NCBI GenBank assembly: GCA_015548865.1
Contig: JADMXW010000011.1
Coordinates: forward strand, 92,371 to 156,370
Direction of reading: 5' to 3'
Length of the DNA: 64,000 bases
Source of the DNA: Serratia marcescens
GTDB lineage: Bacteria; Pseudomonadota; Gammaproteobacteria; Enterobacterales; Enterobacteriaceae
The position numbers and the translations under genes are program-made. Shown here in pieces: positions 41,522 to 51,248 of the stretch (its first letter is position 1; every line of letters starts with the position of its first letter). Under the pieces are notes generated by a model. That model had not been told where the DNA came from, made no database searches, and saw only the letters and a list, made by a program, of their open reading frames with translations.

Positions 41522-42172
41522 TAAAACGCCAATATAGGGGGGCGGCCCCAGGGGTTGCTGACAAACAGCCCTATCCCCACGGGCATTCCCGCCCACTACT
41601 GTCATTTCCGTTCCGTCCACCACCGTCATTCCCGCGCAGGCGGGAATCCCCAGAAAAATGACGTAAAAAGGCATTATTCTAATCCCTTGAATTATTTGAC
41701 GTTATGTCGCGTAAAAAATAGCGCTGAGGAGAACGAGGCCACAGGGTGAGCGGCAGGACGCCGTGAAAGTCAGCGCCGCGTCGGGAACGCGTCGCTGGCG
41801 GCCCGTCAGTGGGCTTGGGCTCCGAAGGCACCGCGTAGCGGCGTTATTTCCCGCGCAAAGCCAGGGGGCTCGGGGCGAAGGCGATTGAACGCCCCGAGTC
41901 GGGCGCGTGCGGTGTACCGTGCAAATAACCGCGCGGGTTAACGCGCACGAAACGTTCACTGCACCAACAAAAAGATTTGACCTAAATTTGTGGGGATCCC
42001 TCAGCGCGCAGGCGGGAATCCCTTGCTGAAGAAATGCGTTTCTCCTCACAGAGATCCCCGGCTTGCGCCGAGGATGACGAGAGGGAAGCCGAGGATGACG
42101 AGGGGCAACGTGACTTTGTCATTAGCCTGAGGGGGCGTATGGCCCCCCTTTGTTTTGTATGGCAGTTTTGTA
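41522..42172. repeat. Gene-free GC-rich spacer with REP-like repeats and hairpins
   Basis: No convincing ORF. Repeat motifs include ATTCCCGC-GCAG-GCGGGAAT palindromes (41628-41647; related half at 42004-42021) and a pair of GCCGAGGATGACGAG motifs near 42067-42105. A strong hairpin CTCGGGGCG...CGCCCCGAG spans 41869-41898 inside a structured, GC-rich block (41720-41960) that looks like a separate dispersed element. Confidence 0.6.
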
Positions 42173-43207
42173 TTACAGATTGGCGTTTGGATTCTGTTGT
42201 GCTGTCGCTGCAGGTTGTGTTGCAGAAACCTTTAGGGTCTGTTTGAACCACTCCACCACACGATGAATTAACGGCTCTTGATACCAGGGTAAATCGCCGT
42301 GATTCGCTCCTTCAAGTAACACATACTCTGCCGGATTTCCGCCCTGTTTTAATGCCTTAAACAACTGAGCACTTTGTACTGGAGAAACCAGCGTATCTGC
42401 GCTGCCGTGCATGATCAGGAACGGGGGTTTTTTGCCGTTAATATGCCCCATAGGGCTGGCATTAAGGGCTTTTTTCTCATCCTTGCCGATAGCAGCACCG
42501 GGGAAATCGCGGAATGCTGCACCATGCACCAACAGCGCTTCTGTTGAGGCCGGTGAACGGTGCACGTCCTGAATATTCTCTGGGAAGCCAGCACCGATAT
42601 TGAGCAGATTGGAGATCCCATAAAGAGTGACCACCGCCTGCACATCAGAGGATTGGCTTAGGTAGTCTCCCTTATCAAAGGCTTTTTCGCCGTTGGTTAC
42701 GCCGAGCATTTGTGCCAGGTAGCCTCCTGCGGAGTCGCCCAGTACACCGATGCGTTGCGGATCGATACCATATTCTGCGGCGTGCTCGCGCAGGTAACGC
42801 ACGGCTGCTTTGCCGTCTTGTACCGGCGCCGGAAAGGTGTCTGGCACAGTGCGATATTCTGCTGCGGCAACTACAAAGCCTGCCTGAGCCAGCGCCATAC
42901 GCATTTCGATAAATTTCTCATGATCGGCTGAGGTAAAACCGCCGCCTGGAAAGTACAGAATCGCTGGTTTTGGTACGGCAGTTCGTGGGATGAGAAACGA
43001 CATCCTCAACTGGCGTACCGCTCGTGGGCCTTTGATCTGGCTGTAGATCACATTGCTGATGGTATCGATTTGTCCCCGTGTAGAAGTCACCTGAATAACT
43101 TCGGCACCAGGGGCATATCCGGGCAGTTGCTGTGGCGCGGTATAGGCGGATGTGGTGGCCATGCCTGCTACTATCACGCCAATCAAGGCAATCTGTTTTA
43201 TGTTCAT
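42173..43207 (-). CDS. Exported alpha/beta-hydrolase esterase
   Basis: A 344-residue esterase/lipase with signal peptide (IALIGVIVAGMATTSAYTA). Hydrolase motifs: oxyanion loop YFPGGGF, nucleophile GDSAGGYLA, Asp in LIMHGSADTLV and His in EGANHGDLPW. It resembles the BD-FAE/acetyl-esterase group acting on plant cell-wall esters (feruloyl, acetyl), and the neighbouring phenolic acid decarboxylase would consume a freed ferulate or coumarate. That coupling is inferred. Alternative: a general carboxylesterase. About 30 bp downstream of padC, same strand, so possibly one operon. Confidence 0.82.
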   Translation of the reverse strand: MNIKQIALIGVIVAGMATTSAYTAPQQLPGYAPGAEVIQVTSTRGQIDTISNVIYSQIKGPRAVRQLRMSFLIPRTAVPKPAILYFPGGGFTSADHEKFIEMRMALAQAGFVVAAAEYRTVPDTFPAPVQDGKAAVRYLREHAAEYGIDPQRIGVLGDSAGGYLAQMLGVTNGEKAFDKGDYLSQSSDVQAVVTLYGISNLLNIGAGFPENIQDVHRSPASTEALLVHGAAFRDFPGAAIGKDEKKALNASPMGHINGKKPPFLIMHGSADTLVSPVQSAQLFKALKQGGNPAEYVLLEGANHGDLPWYQEPLIHRVVEWFKQTLKVSATQPAATAQQNPNANL

Positions 43208-43237
43208 AATCTTCCTTATGTAATCTCGGCCGTAGGG

Positions 43238-43744
43238 TTATTTCAGGTTTTCAGGAAAATCAGCGGGCAGTTCACTGGCTGGGCAGGCGATTACGCTCTC
43301 GTTATTTGGGCCGCAATCACGCACAAAGGTGATCGTGGCAAACTCATCGATCACTTCCGTTGGGTAGGCAGGTCCCGCAGCGCGGTAGGCTTCCATGGTG
43401 GGGATATGATCGTTTTGGAAACACACGGTTTTTTGTGGATCGTTGATGACCCAACGCGGGAAGAAAATGGTGCCGTGGAACAAGCGATCGCCCAAGTTGA
43501 CTATCAGGCTGACATCCGTGCCGGTAGGTTCTGTCCAGGAAATCTTATAGACGCTTTGGGCAACGCGAACGATATGGGCAAACTGATCCTTTACCCAACG
43601 GTTAGCGACGATGCCGCTGTGAATGCGGTAATCCAGCGTGTGGTCGTTCTTCACGTAAATTTCATAGTTCCAGCCATTATCGTAGGTATAAACCAGATGT
43701 TTGCCGACAAAATCGCTGAGATCGTGCTTATCAAATGTACTCAT
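43238..43744 (-). CDS. padC: Phenolic acid decarboxylase
   Basis: Cofactor-free decarboxylase that turns ferulic, p-coumaric and caffeic acids into vinyl phenols, a detoxification step in plant-associated bacteria. 168 residues, typical length; ATG 43744 (MSTFDKHDL) has AAGGAG seven bases upstream. Characteristic strands: FVGKHLVYTYDNGWNYEIYV near the start, GTIFFPRWV, and the conserved ending LPADFPENLK. Divergent from a LysR gene that probably senses phenolic acids. Confidence 0.95.
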   Translation of the reverse strand: MSTFDKHDLSDFVGKHLVYTYDNGWNYEIYVKNDHTLDYRIHSGIVANRWVKDQFAHIVRVAQSVYKISWTEPTGTDVSLIVNLGDRLFHGTIFFPRWVINDPQKTVCFQNDHIPTMEAYRAAGPAYPTEVIDEFATITFVRDCGPNNESVIACPASELPADFPENLK

Positions 43745-43845
43745 GGTCATGCTCCTTTTGTTCTTGATGTCAGGATCATATTGCGTCACTCTGTGAATTA
43801 ATAACGCTGATTTCCTATCTAATTCATCCAAAATTTAGATTAATT

Positions 43846-44739
43846 ATGCACAAGACGACGTTGGAACAATGGGACTTGCTGGATAAGGTGATCGCGCTGG
43901 GGAGCTTTGCCCGCGCGGCGCAAGCAACGCACCGCAGCCAGTCTTCGGTAAGCTACAATCTGGCGCTGCTCCAAGAGCGCCTCGGTGTGGCACTGCTGGA
44001 AGCCAAAGGACGTAAAGCGGAGATAACGCCGGCGGGGGCGCTATTGTTGGCGCAGGTCAGACCGCTGCTCAATGCTTTTCATTATGTGGAGACACAGGCG
44101 GCTACGCTTAAAAATGGTGTACGCACGCGCCTCGATTTGGTGGTTGATAACGTATTCCCTCGCGAGACGTTATTTGCCATCTTACGTGAATTTCAGCAGT
44201 TGCACCCTGATACCCATGTTCACTTGACGGAGATACTGGAGAACCAGCCATGGGATGTTGATGCCGATGTAGCGGTGCTGACACGGCGCGAAGACATGAT
44301 GGGAAGGGGCGAATGGCTAATGAACATCGATTTTATCGCCGTGGCACACCGCGATCACCCTCTGCATCAACAACCCGTGCCGTTACGTGAAGAGACGCTG
44401 CTGCGCTATCCGCTGGTCAGAATCGCGTCCAGAGAGAACAGCATGCCGTTGGCGATGATGGCTGCTACCGAATATTGGACCTTCTCCACCGTCGAATCGG
44501 CGATTGAAGCGGTGATGCACCAGGTAGGGTATGGCTGGTTGCCGGAGGAGTGGATTACCGCCCCGTTGGCATCGGGTGTGCTAAAAACGCTGGCGTTAGG
44601 ACACGGCACGCGCCGCGCCACGCCGCTGCACCTGATTGTCAGACGGGCGCTGGCACCGCTGGATGAACCGGTGAAAACGCTGCTGACACTGTTTCGACGC
44701 GCCAGCCGCGGTACGCCCCAAACAGGACGTACCGAATAA
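43846..44739 (+). CDS. LysR-family regulator, probable padC activator
   Basis: A 297-residue LysR-type protein: winged helix with KVIALGSFARAAQATHRSQS, then an effector domain from about residue 95 (LDLVVDNVFPRETLFAILRE). It shares a 101-bp intergenic region with the divergent padC, the classical layout for a LysR regulator and its target. Ligand unproven. Confidence 0.87.
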   Translation: MHKTTLEQWDLLDKVIALGSFARAAQATHRSQSSVSYNLALLQERLGVALLEAKGRKAEITPAGALLLAQVRPLLNAFHYVETQAATLKNGVRTRLDLVVDNVFPRETLFAILREFQQLHPDTHVHLTEILENQPWDVDADVAVLTRREDMMGRGEWLMNIDFIAVAHRDHPLHQQPVPLREETLLRYPLVRIASRENSMPLAMMAATEYWTFSTVESAIEAVMHQVGYGWLPEEWITAPLASGVLKTLALGHGTRRATPLHLIVRRALAPLDEPVKTLLTLFRRASRGTPQTGRTE

Positions 44740-44752
44740 GCGTGTTCTGGGA

Positions 44753-45706
44753 TTAGCATGTGGGGAAGGCAGGCAGTGTGGCGGCGTCAGGAAAATACTC
44801 GTGTAGCATGTTCCAGTCGGGAGGTTGCGATGAGCCTTGAGTGGCAACCATGCAAGCGGCAACACGATTGGCCAGATCGACTGCTTGCCTTAGCGGCCAG
44901 CCTGCAGAGAGGCCAGCCAGTAGCCCGCCACAATGTGCATCACCCGCGCCAATACTGTCCACGACTGTTATTGGATACGGAGCCACGGATTCTGGATTGC
45001 CGTCCGGTGGACAAATCCATGCCCCTTCCTTATCCAGGCGACAAATCAGTGTAAGCCCACTGTGCGCTGCATACTGCTGCGCCAGTGAGATAATATCGCC
45101 GTCGCCCAGCAAGTGGCGCGCTTCATCACGGTTCAGCGTCAATGTCGTGCGACTGCCGAACAGCGCACTGATAAAACCGGGCGGGATATGAGGTAAACGC
45201 GGGCCGAAATCGATCAGTTTTTGCTGAGGTTGCGCCAAGAGCCAGGCGCGTAACGCGGTACCACCCGTGCCAAACAACTCATAGCCATTAGCATAAATCA
45301 GTGTATCGGCAGCGGGTTGTAGGTGTTGGAGCATCGTAGAGGTGATATGGGCTTCACATCCGGTAATACTGATAAAGGTACGCTCGCCGCTTGGTTCCGC
45401 CAGTGCCAGACACCAGCCGTTGTCCATGTCAGGATGGCGCATAAGTACTGGCAGGCGCAGTGCTTTCATGGCGGCTTCTACTGCGTTGCCCCAAGTGCCG
45501 TTTCCCACAGGCATGCCATTTAGCACCGAAGCACCGAGACGGGTGAGCACGCGTGCCACATTAAAGGCACAGCCGCCGATTTGCAGACCGTTATCTTTGG
45601 CTTCCACATCTTCTCCGCTGAGTGGCATACGCGGAACACCCAGCAGCATATCGCCGCAGGCACCGCCAATCACCAGTACTTGCCGGAGGGGTTTTCCTTC
45701 ATGCAT
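44753..45706 (-). CDS. PfkB-family nucleoside/sugar kinase
   Basis: About 317 residues of the ribokinase/PfkB family. Glycine-rich start VLVIGGACGDMLL, LQIGGCAFNVARVLTRLGAS, and the catalytic anion-hole motif VDSIGAGDAHCGG near residues 255-267. The start at 45706 shares a TAATG with the permease upstream (AAGGAG 8 bp before), so the two are coupled. Paired with an NCS1 nucleobase/nucleoside permease and a GntR regulator, it probably phosphorylates an imported nucleoside. Pseudouridine or purine nucleosides are candidates; the sequence does not decide. Confidence 0.85.
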   Translation of the reverse strand: MHEGKPLRQVLVIGGACGDMLLGVPRMPLSGEDVEAKDNGLQIGGCAFNVARVLTRLGASVLNGMPVGNGTWGNAVEAAMKALRLPVLMRHPDMDNGWCLALAEPSGERTFISITGCEAHITSTMLQHLQPAADTLIYANGYELFGTGGTALRAWLLAQPQQKLIDFGPRLPHIPPGFISALFGSRTTLTLNRDEARHLLGDGDIISLAQQYAAHSGLTLICRLDKEGAWICPPDGNPESVAPYPITVVDSIGAGDAHCGGLLAGLSAGWPLRQAVDLANRVAACMVATQGSSQPPDWNMLHEYFPDAATLPAFPTC

Positions 45707-47106
45707 TAGTGGTTCTCCTTGGGGTGTAGCATTAGGTAGATGCCATACGTCACGCAACTGACACCGAAGGAAAGAAATAGCCCCAGACTCGAGTTTTCGA
45801 AGATACCGGTTGCCCATGGGCCATCGATAAAGCCGGTTTTTGTGACCATTAACCCGGTAAGCGCACCCAGTAGCCAGCACATTAGCGGCACCCAGCGTAC
45901 ACCGCTATTCTTGCCATTGACTGCAAACACAGCATCATTGTCGTAGCCGTGGTGCTGACGCAGGCAGATATAGTCCAGAATGAAGACGGCTGACCACGGG
46001 CCGAGAAACAGGCCACAAAAGATCAGAAAGGAGATAAACGGTGAGAGGAAATCTTGCGACACAAACAAAACATAGATAGCAACACCCACTACCAACACGG
46101 CATCCAAAGAAACCGCGACCGACTGGCGCAGTTTTACGCCGATAGCCAGCAAGTTCAGGCTGGCGGAATAGAGGCTGAGCACGGCGATAGTGACAATACC
46201 TGCGGTTGCCGTCAGCAGATAGGGCACTGACATCCACTGCGGTAATACCGTCCCGATAAGGGCGATGGGGTTGGCCGAACTGGTTAACTCCGGTAACTGT
46301 GAGGAAAGTAAAATGCCTGCCAACATCAGCAAAATCAGCGGTAACGCTGAGCCGCCCACGACAGCGTAAAAGACGCTACCGCGCGTGGTGGCCGGGCTTT
46401 GATAGCGGCTGTAATCCGCCCCAGCAATCGCCCAGGCGACGCCTGTGCCTGCCGCAATCACGGATACCGCAGGGAGGAAACCTGTCAACCAACTGCCAGA
46501 AGGCATCGCGAGCACGACATCCCAGGGAGTATTGAACAAGATATACGCGACGACAATAAGCGTCATGGTGCCGAAGATTTTTGTAATCCAGCTTTGCATC
46601 AGGATCAGGGTGTTTTGCCCAAGAATGCTTACTACGATAGTCAGGCCGCCAAACAGGATCAAACAGACAGCTGTAAGCGTTGTGCTGTTGGTGAAACCCA
46701 TGGCTTCAAACAAGGCAACCAGCGTCAGCGTGCCGGTTGTCAGATTCACTGCTTCCCAGCCCATCAGTGTAAACCAGCCAAATGCGGTAGGAGCAATATT
46801 ACCTTTTAGGCCAAATACTGCACGCGAGAGCGTCAGGGTAGCTGTGCGACCTGTTTGCCCGGCAAATGAAGTGTATCCCACCAGAGCAAAGCTGGCGACG
46901 CCGACAATTGCGGCAAGCAGTGACTGAATAAACGATAATCCAAACGAGACAATGATGGCACCATAAACGATACCAAGAATGCCAATATTTGCAGCACACC
47001 AAATCCAAAACAGTTCTAGCGGTTTCCCTGTGCGTTCAGCGGGAGGAACAATATCGATTCCCATATTTTCAACTTGCCAGGTTTTATTCTGTGGTGTTTC
47101 ACCCAT
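45706..47106 (-). CDS. NCS1-family nucleobase/nucleoside permease (CodB/PucI-like)
   Basis: A 466-residue inner-membrane symporter with about 12 helices. NCS1 hallmarks: GIDIVPPAERTGKPLELFWI at the start, the cytoplasmic GQTGRTATLTLSRAVFGLKGN, and GADYSRYQSP in the middle. Members carry cytosine, purines, allantoin, hydantoins or nucleosides. Its translational overlap with a PfkB kinase favours a nucleoside. Confidence 0.87.
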   Translation of the reverse strand: MGETPQNKTWQVENMGIDIVPPAERTGKPLELFWIWCAANIGILGIVYGAIIVSFGLSFIQSLLAAIVGVASFALVGYTSFAGQTGRTATLTLSRAVFGLKGNIAPTAFGWFTLMGWEAVNLTTGTLTLVALFEAMGFTNSTTLTAVCLILFGGLTIVVSILGQNTLILMQSWITKIFGTMTLIVVAYILFNTPWDVVLAMPSGSWLTGFLPAVSVIAAGTGVAWAIAGADYSRYQSPATTRGSVFYAVVGGSALPLILLMLAGILLSSQLPELTSSANPIALIGTVLPQWMSVPYLLTATAGIVTIAVLSLYSASLNLLAIGVKLRQSVAVSLDAVLVVGVAIYVLFVSQDFLSPFISFLIFCGLFLGPWSAVFILDYICLRQHHGYDNDAVFAVNGKNSGVRWVPLMCWLLGALTGLMVTKTGFIDGPWATGIFENSSLGLFLSFGVSCVTYGIYLMLHPKENH

Positions 47107-47499
47107 AACGGCGGCTCCTTGTTAGCCTTAATGAAGCGGGTGGCGGAAAGGGCAGGTGCAGTGACACTGTATGATGGCAGCCATGCCGAAGAGAGGTTCT
47201 GATGTTAAAACATAGCAGCGTAATGGCAGGACAGACAGTTATTTAATGTGTTTGTTGAACTGTGGTGTGTGGAATGCGAGTCGTTTTGGGGGAGTCATCG
47301 CAATCAACCCTGTTAGCGATCGGTGAGAAAAAATAAAGGTGCAGCCAAAATAGAATGACCGCACCCTTTCTCAGTTCATACGTGGGTAAAACGAGTGATA
47401 CCGAGTGACAAAATAAAACGACTGTTAAAGGTGTTGTTATGTACCCAATAGGCTAGGTACCAAGTACTGCTTGTTACTGCTTATTGCCGTGTGTTGTCT

Positions 47500-47612
47500 T
47501 TATACTCGTCATTCTTAAAGTCGCAGATGCGTTGGCTGCATTCGCTATTTGGTCCATGCCTATCACTTATCACGAGACCGCTTACTGCAACTCGAATTAT
47601 TTAGTGGATATA
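47500..47612. repeat. Palindromic intergenic repeat, copy 3
   Basis: Diverged copy: TATACTCGTCATTCTTAAAG, GATGCGTTGGCTGCATTC, CTGCAACTCGAATTATTTAG, ending GGATATA. Ends match copies 1 and 2; the middle is degraded. Confidence 0.75.
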
Positions 47613-47651
47613 CTACTCCACGTTAATGGACTGCATTTCTAATTTTACTAT

Positions 47652-47786
47652 TCAATGCACAGCTTCTTCGAGACACCATTCGATGGCGCAGTCGCGCGTT
47701 TTCCTGGCATTGCTAAAAAGTCCTTTTATATACCATTGAGGTATGCGAGCCCAGATGACATTGCCTGTTCTGAGTTCTGCTCTCAT
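47652..47786 (-). CDS. Possible 44-residue ORF or gene remnant
   Basis: Reads MRAELRTGNVIWARIPQWY ... CAIEWCLEEAVH; Trp-rich and protein-like, but with no ribosome site seen and no recognised family. It may be a fragment of a lost gene. Confidence 0.25.
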   Translation of the reverse strand: MRAELRTGNVIWARIPQWYIKGLFSNARKTRDCAIEWCLEEAVH

Positions 47787-47891
47787 CGCACGATCTACTT
47801 AAATAACAATATATTATTGTGATCTGTGTCGTGAGATGCGGTTTTTTGGGTAGCTAAATGACACCACTGGTGTTGGCACGTCTGTATTTAA

Positions 47892-47899
47892 TGTATACA
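47892..47899. promoter_or_regulatory. Candidate GntR/HutC-type operator
   Basis: Palindrome TGTATACA flanked by AT-rich arms, about 155 bp before the GntR gene. The size and pattern suit HutC-subfamily sites. Confidence 0.3.
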
Positions 47900-48054
47900 A
47901 TTTAGATGATAAAATCAAGTCCAATTAAATGCCATTGAGATGCCAATGCCAGTCCTAAAGCTTGTCTCATGGTAATGGTAATTTGCTCTCGGCAAGATGA
48001 CATCTGTCGGGTGTATGCTGTTCGTGGCATAAAATAACAATATAAGGCCGTATT

Positions 48055-48792
48055 ATGCAGGAGCTATTTCGTTGGGTAAGGCACACACTTGAGCAACCTT
48101 CTTCAGCACCACGCTATATGCAATTGGCGATGATTTTGGAACAGGGCATCAGCCAGAATAAATCGCTTGCCGGTCAGTTCTTGCCCGCTGAGCGCATGAT
48201 TGCCCAGCAACTGGGATTGTCACGCGTTACGGTCTCACGCTCTTTAGCGTTGTTGGAAGATAAAGGATTGATTGTACGCCAACAAGGTGTCGGGACGCGC
48301 ATTAGCCAGCGTCTTGACTATTCGCTGGATGATAAGGGGGCAGGGTTCACCACGTTAGTGTTGCAATCGGGTGGCGTTGCAGGTAATCGTTGGTTGGAGC
48401 GCACCACTCTTCTTTTGCCAGATGAAGTTGCCGGTCACATTCCCGCGTTGAAAGGTGAGCGGGTGACCAAACTGCGGCGAGTGAGATTGATCAATGGTGA
48501 GCCCGTGTCGTTGGAAACCACATGGATCCCGCTTAAATGGTTGCCGGCGCCGGAGATTCTGGAGCATTCCCTCTACCAATATTGGGCTGAGCAAGGGATT
48601 ATTCCGGCGAAAAAGAAGGTAGGTATTAAGGCAGTTGCCTGTCAGTCGGAGACGGCACGTTTGCTAAATATTCATCCAGGTATGCCGTTGTTGTTTTATC
48701 GCCAGCATACGTACAATGCGCAAAATGGCCTGCTCGAATATTGTGAAATATACTGCCGTAGCGACATTTACGAAATTCAGGTATCAGATTGA
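48055..48792 (+). CDS. GntR/HutC-family regulator with UTRA domain
   Basis: A 245-residue regulator: GntR winged helix (LPAERMIAQQLGLSRVTVSR, about residues 43-62, then GVGTRISQR) followed by a UTRA ligand domain (WLERTTLLLPDEVAGHIPAL ... LLFYRQHTYNAQNGLLEYCE). Divergent from the NCS1 permease/PfkB kinase pair with a 950-bp spacer, so it is the likely repressor, with a nucleoside or its phosphate as effector. Confidence 0.85.
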   Translation: MQELFRWVRHTLEQPSSAPRYMQLAMILEQGISQNKSLAGQFLPAERMIAQQLGLSRVTVSRSLALLEDKGLIVRQQGVGTRISQRLDYSLDDKGAGFTTLVLQSGGVAGNRWLERTTLLLPDEVAGHIPALKGERVTKLRRVRLINGEPVSLETTWIPLKWLPAPEILEHSLYQYWAEQGIIPAKKKVGIKAVACQSETARLLNIHPGMPLLFYRQHTYNAQNGLLEYCEIYCRSDIYEIQVSD

Positions 48793-48843
48793 ACCTGTCT
48801 TGCTGCCAGCCTCATTGCTTGTGAGGCTGGCTATCTTGTCAAA

Positions 48844-49026
48844 TTATTGACAACCACCCCTAGCGCGACAGTGTTCCCATTCTGCAGTGCCTTCATCCGG
48901 CCCTGTTGCCGGGTCATTGTCATAAGACTGCCAAGGGGGAGATTCGTAGCTAACCATGTGTGCGTGGGGTGCCGCAGTAAAGCCCAGTATACCTATCAGA
49001 AACAAATATTTGGTTGCATTTTTCAT
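48844..49026 (-). CDS. Small exported protein, unknown function
   Basis: 60 residues. ATG 49026 has GGAGA eight bases upstream. Signal peptide MKNATKYLFLIGILGFTAAP is followed by a short acidic mature part with two Cys (EHCRARGGCQ at the C-terminus), which could form a disulfide in the periplasm. No family recognised. Confidence 0.6.
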   Translation of the reverse strand: MKNATKYLFLIGILGFTAAPHAHMVSYESPPWQSYDNDPATGPDEGTAEWEHCRARGGCQ

Positions 49027-49251
49027 CGGTAACATCTCCATATTGATCATATTTGGGTGATTACACGAACAGCTAAACTGCGTCATGAATCATGGCGTGG
49101 GACTTATACCTGAGCAATGTATATGGGGCGCTTGTTTGGCGTTTGTTCAAGATGATTGAGTGATATGATTGTTATTTAATATTTCTGCTTGCAGGGGAAG
49201 GCCTATGGAGCGGGAAGGGGGATCCGCCACCAGTGAGTGGCGGAAAGAATA

Positions 49252-50097
49252 TTAGTCTTTGGTGGGGAAATTAGTGCGTGGAACATCGGGGTCTGGTCCC
49301 AGACGTTTGCCGGCATCCAACTTGGCGATTTCCCCCAGTTCGTCTTTGTCGAGACGGAAATCAAACACATCGAAATTTTCTCGGATGCGCGTGGGTGTAA
49401 CGGATTTGGGGATCACAACCAGGCCGGAATCCAGGTGCCAGCGGATCACGATCTGCGCAGGCGTTTTGCCGTATTTCAGCGCTAGCTGGCGGATCAGCGG
49501 TTGATCGAATACCCCTTCACCCCCTTGTGCCAGCGGACTCCAGGACTCGGTTTGAATCTGGTGTGTGGCATTCCAGGCGTGTAATTGGCGCTGCTGGAAT
49601 AAAGGGTGTAGCTCAATCTGATTGATTACCGGGAATACGCCGGTTTCTGCTTTAAGACGTTGTAAATGATGTGGATGAAAATTGCTCACACCAATGCTTT
49701 TTGCCAGCCCTTGCTCTTGCAAACGCAGCAGGCCACGCCAAGCCTCAACATAAGTATCCTGATCCGGAACCGGCCAATGGATCAGATAGAGATCGACAAA
49801 GTCCAGTCGCAGTTTTTGCAGGCTCTCTTCCAGTGCTTTTTGCGGATCGGACTGATCGGTATTCCACAGTTTAGTGGTGATAAAAAGTTGGTCGCGGGGT
49901 AGCGTGCTGGCCTGTAATGCTTCTCCAACGCCAGCCTCGTTTTTGTAAATCGCAGCGGTATCAATAGCTCGGTAGCCGGTGTGTAGCGCATCGGTCACGG
50001 CGGCCACCGTTTGGGAGTGTGTCGCTTGCCACACTCCCAGGCCGAGTTGCGGCATAATGTTGCCGTCGGCCAGTTTGATCATGGGTTGCGTCGTCAT
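49252..50097 (-). CDS. dkgA: 2,5-didehydrogluconate/methylglyoxal reductase DkgA (aldo/keto reductase)
   Basis: NADPH-dependent aldo/keto reductase of 281 residues that reduces methylglyoxal, beta-keto esters and 2,5-diketo-D-gluconate. Catalytic tetrad positions: Asp and Tyr in YRAIDTAAIYKNE, Lys in FITTKLWN, His in YLIHWPVP. Near yghB and metC as in E. coli, though yqhD and yqhC are absent here. Confidence 0.93.
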   Translation of the reverse strand: MTTQPMIKLADGNIMPQLGLGVWQATHSQTVAAVTDALHTGYRAIDTAAIYKNEAGVGEALQASTLPRDQLFITTKLWNTDQSDPQKALEESLQKLRLDFVDLYLIHWPVPDQDTYVEAWRGLLRLQEQGLAKSIGVSNFHPHHLQRLKAETGVFPVINQIELHPLFQQRQLHAWNATHQIQTESWSPLAQGGEGVFDQPLIRQLALKYGKTPAQIVIRWHLDSGLVVIPKSVTPTRIRENFDVFDFRLDKDELGEIAKLDAGKRLGPDPDVPRTNFPTKD

Positions 50098-50351
50098 GTC
50101 ATTCTCCTTTATTCGAGAATCCTCCCTGCCTACGGCGGCAAGGGCTCGGTTAGTGTTCAGCCACCGGATACGGTGATGAATGGGATCCCTTCAACCCTGT
50201 TCGCAATGGACAGGACATGTCGGTTAAGTCTAGCTGAAAATAGCAACAAAGCCGTGGGAGGATTTAACGGTACCTGTTTTCCTTGTGTATAACATCAAGA
50301 AAATCATAGGGTAACGAGTACCGTTGCGAAATAGTCCGGAGGGGTAATGCT

Positions 50352-51011
50352 TTAGGCGGCGGAACGTCTTCTATGCCACAGCATCACCAGCATGCCAACC
50401 AAACCGCTGATCAGTAATACGATAGGGAGAATGATCAGGGCAGTCATGACCTGGTCTTCATAACGCTTGACCAGTGGCACATGGCTAATAGCATAGCCCA
50501 ATGTGACAATACCGAACACCCACAGAAAGCCGCTTAGCCAGTTAAATAGCTGAAAACGAAGGTTATTCAGGCCAGAAATCCCTGCCATAGTCGGCAGCAA
50601 GGTGCGGATAAACGCCAAAAAACGGCCAATCAGCAATGCCACCAATCCATGCCGATGAAACATATGGTAGGCGCGTTGGTGATAGTGAGCAGGCAGTTGT
50701 AGCAGCCATCCTTTAACGATGCGCGTATCCCCCAGCCAGCGGCCTTGCAGATAGCTAAACCAACAGCCGAGGCTGGCCGCGATAGTAAGCAGTAACATGG
50801 TAGGAATGAAGCTCATCACGCCTTTGGCGATCATGGCGCCAGTAAGCAGCAATAGACTATCGCCCGGCAAAAAAGAGGCCGGAAGCAAGCCATTTTCCAA
50901 AAACAACGTTGTGAAAAGGATGCCGTAGATAACCCAGATAACCTTTGGGTCAGCTAATGCACTGAAATCTTGCTGCCACAGCGCCTGAATGATGTCGTGA
51001 ACCACACTCAT
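50352..51011 (-). CDS. yghB: DedA-family membrane protein YghB
   Basis: 219 residues, exactly the E. coli length. Start 51011 ([12 protein letters not shown]) has AGGAAG upstream. DedA signature: [20 protein letters not shown], then GRWLGD and [20 protein letters not shown], with the conserved Arg and Gly pairs. Four to six membrane helices. YghB and its paralogue YqjA are needed for proton-motive-force homeostasis and cell division, and are thought to recycle undecaprenyl phosphate or other lipids. Confidence 0.93.
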   Translation of the reverse strand: MSVVHDIIQALWQQDFSALADPKVIWVIYGILFTTLFLENGLLPASFLPGDSLLLLTGAMIAKGVMSFIPTMLLLTIAASLGCWFSYLQGRWLGDTRIVKGWLLQLPAHYHQRAYHMFHRHGLVALLIGRFLAFIRTLLPTMAGISGLNNLRFQLFNWLSGFLWVFGIVTLGYAISHVPLVKRYEDQVMTALIILPIVLLISGLVGMLVMLWHRRRSAA

Positions 51012-51248
51012 ATTACTTCCTGCCAGGTGTAGGGGCCCAAAGTACGACCCTGTTCGCACAAAAGGCGAGCGAGTCAATCTGTGTCGCTAAGCAATAGCGT
51101 AGGGCCAAGATCTTAGTGTCGCCAATACGAACGCCTCTCGGCGACATAAGCTCTGTTATTCGTATAAAGCGGTTTTTATGTCTTACTTATTCCGTTCATC
51201 ATACACGCTTTACACACACCACCGCAGCCATATCAAGGGATATCGCCG

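Larger units (their letters stand above)
47107..48054. other. Gene-poor 0.95-kb spacer upstream of the GntR gene
   Basis: It holds palindromic repeat copy 3 (47500-47612), a doubtful 44-codon ORF (47652-47786) and a TGTATACA operator candidate (47892). I see nothing else; 47107-47499 has no supported feature. Confidence 0.5.
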
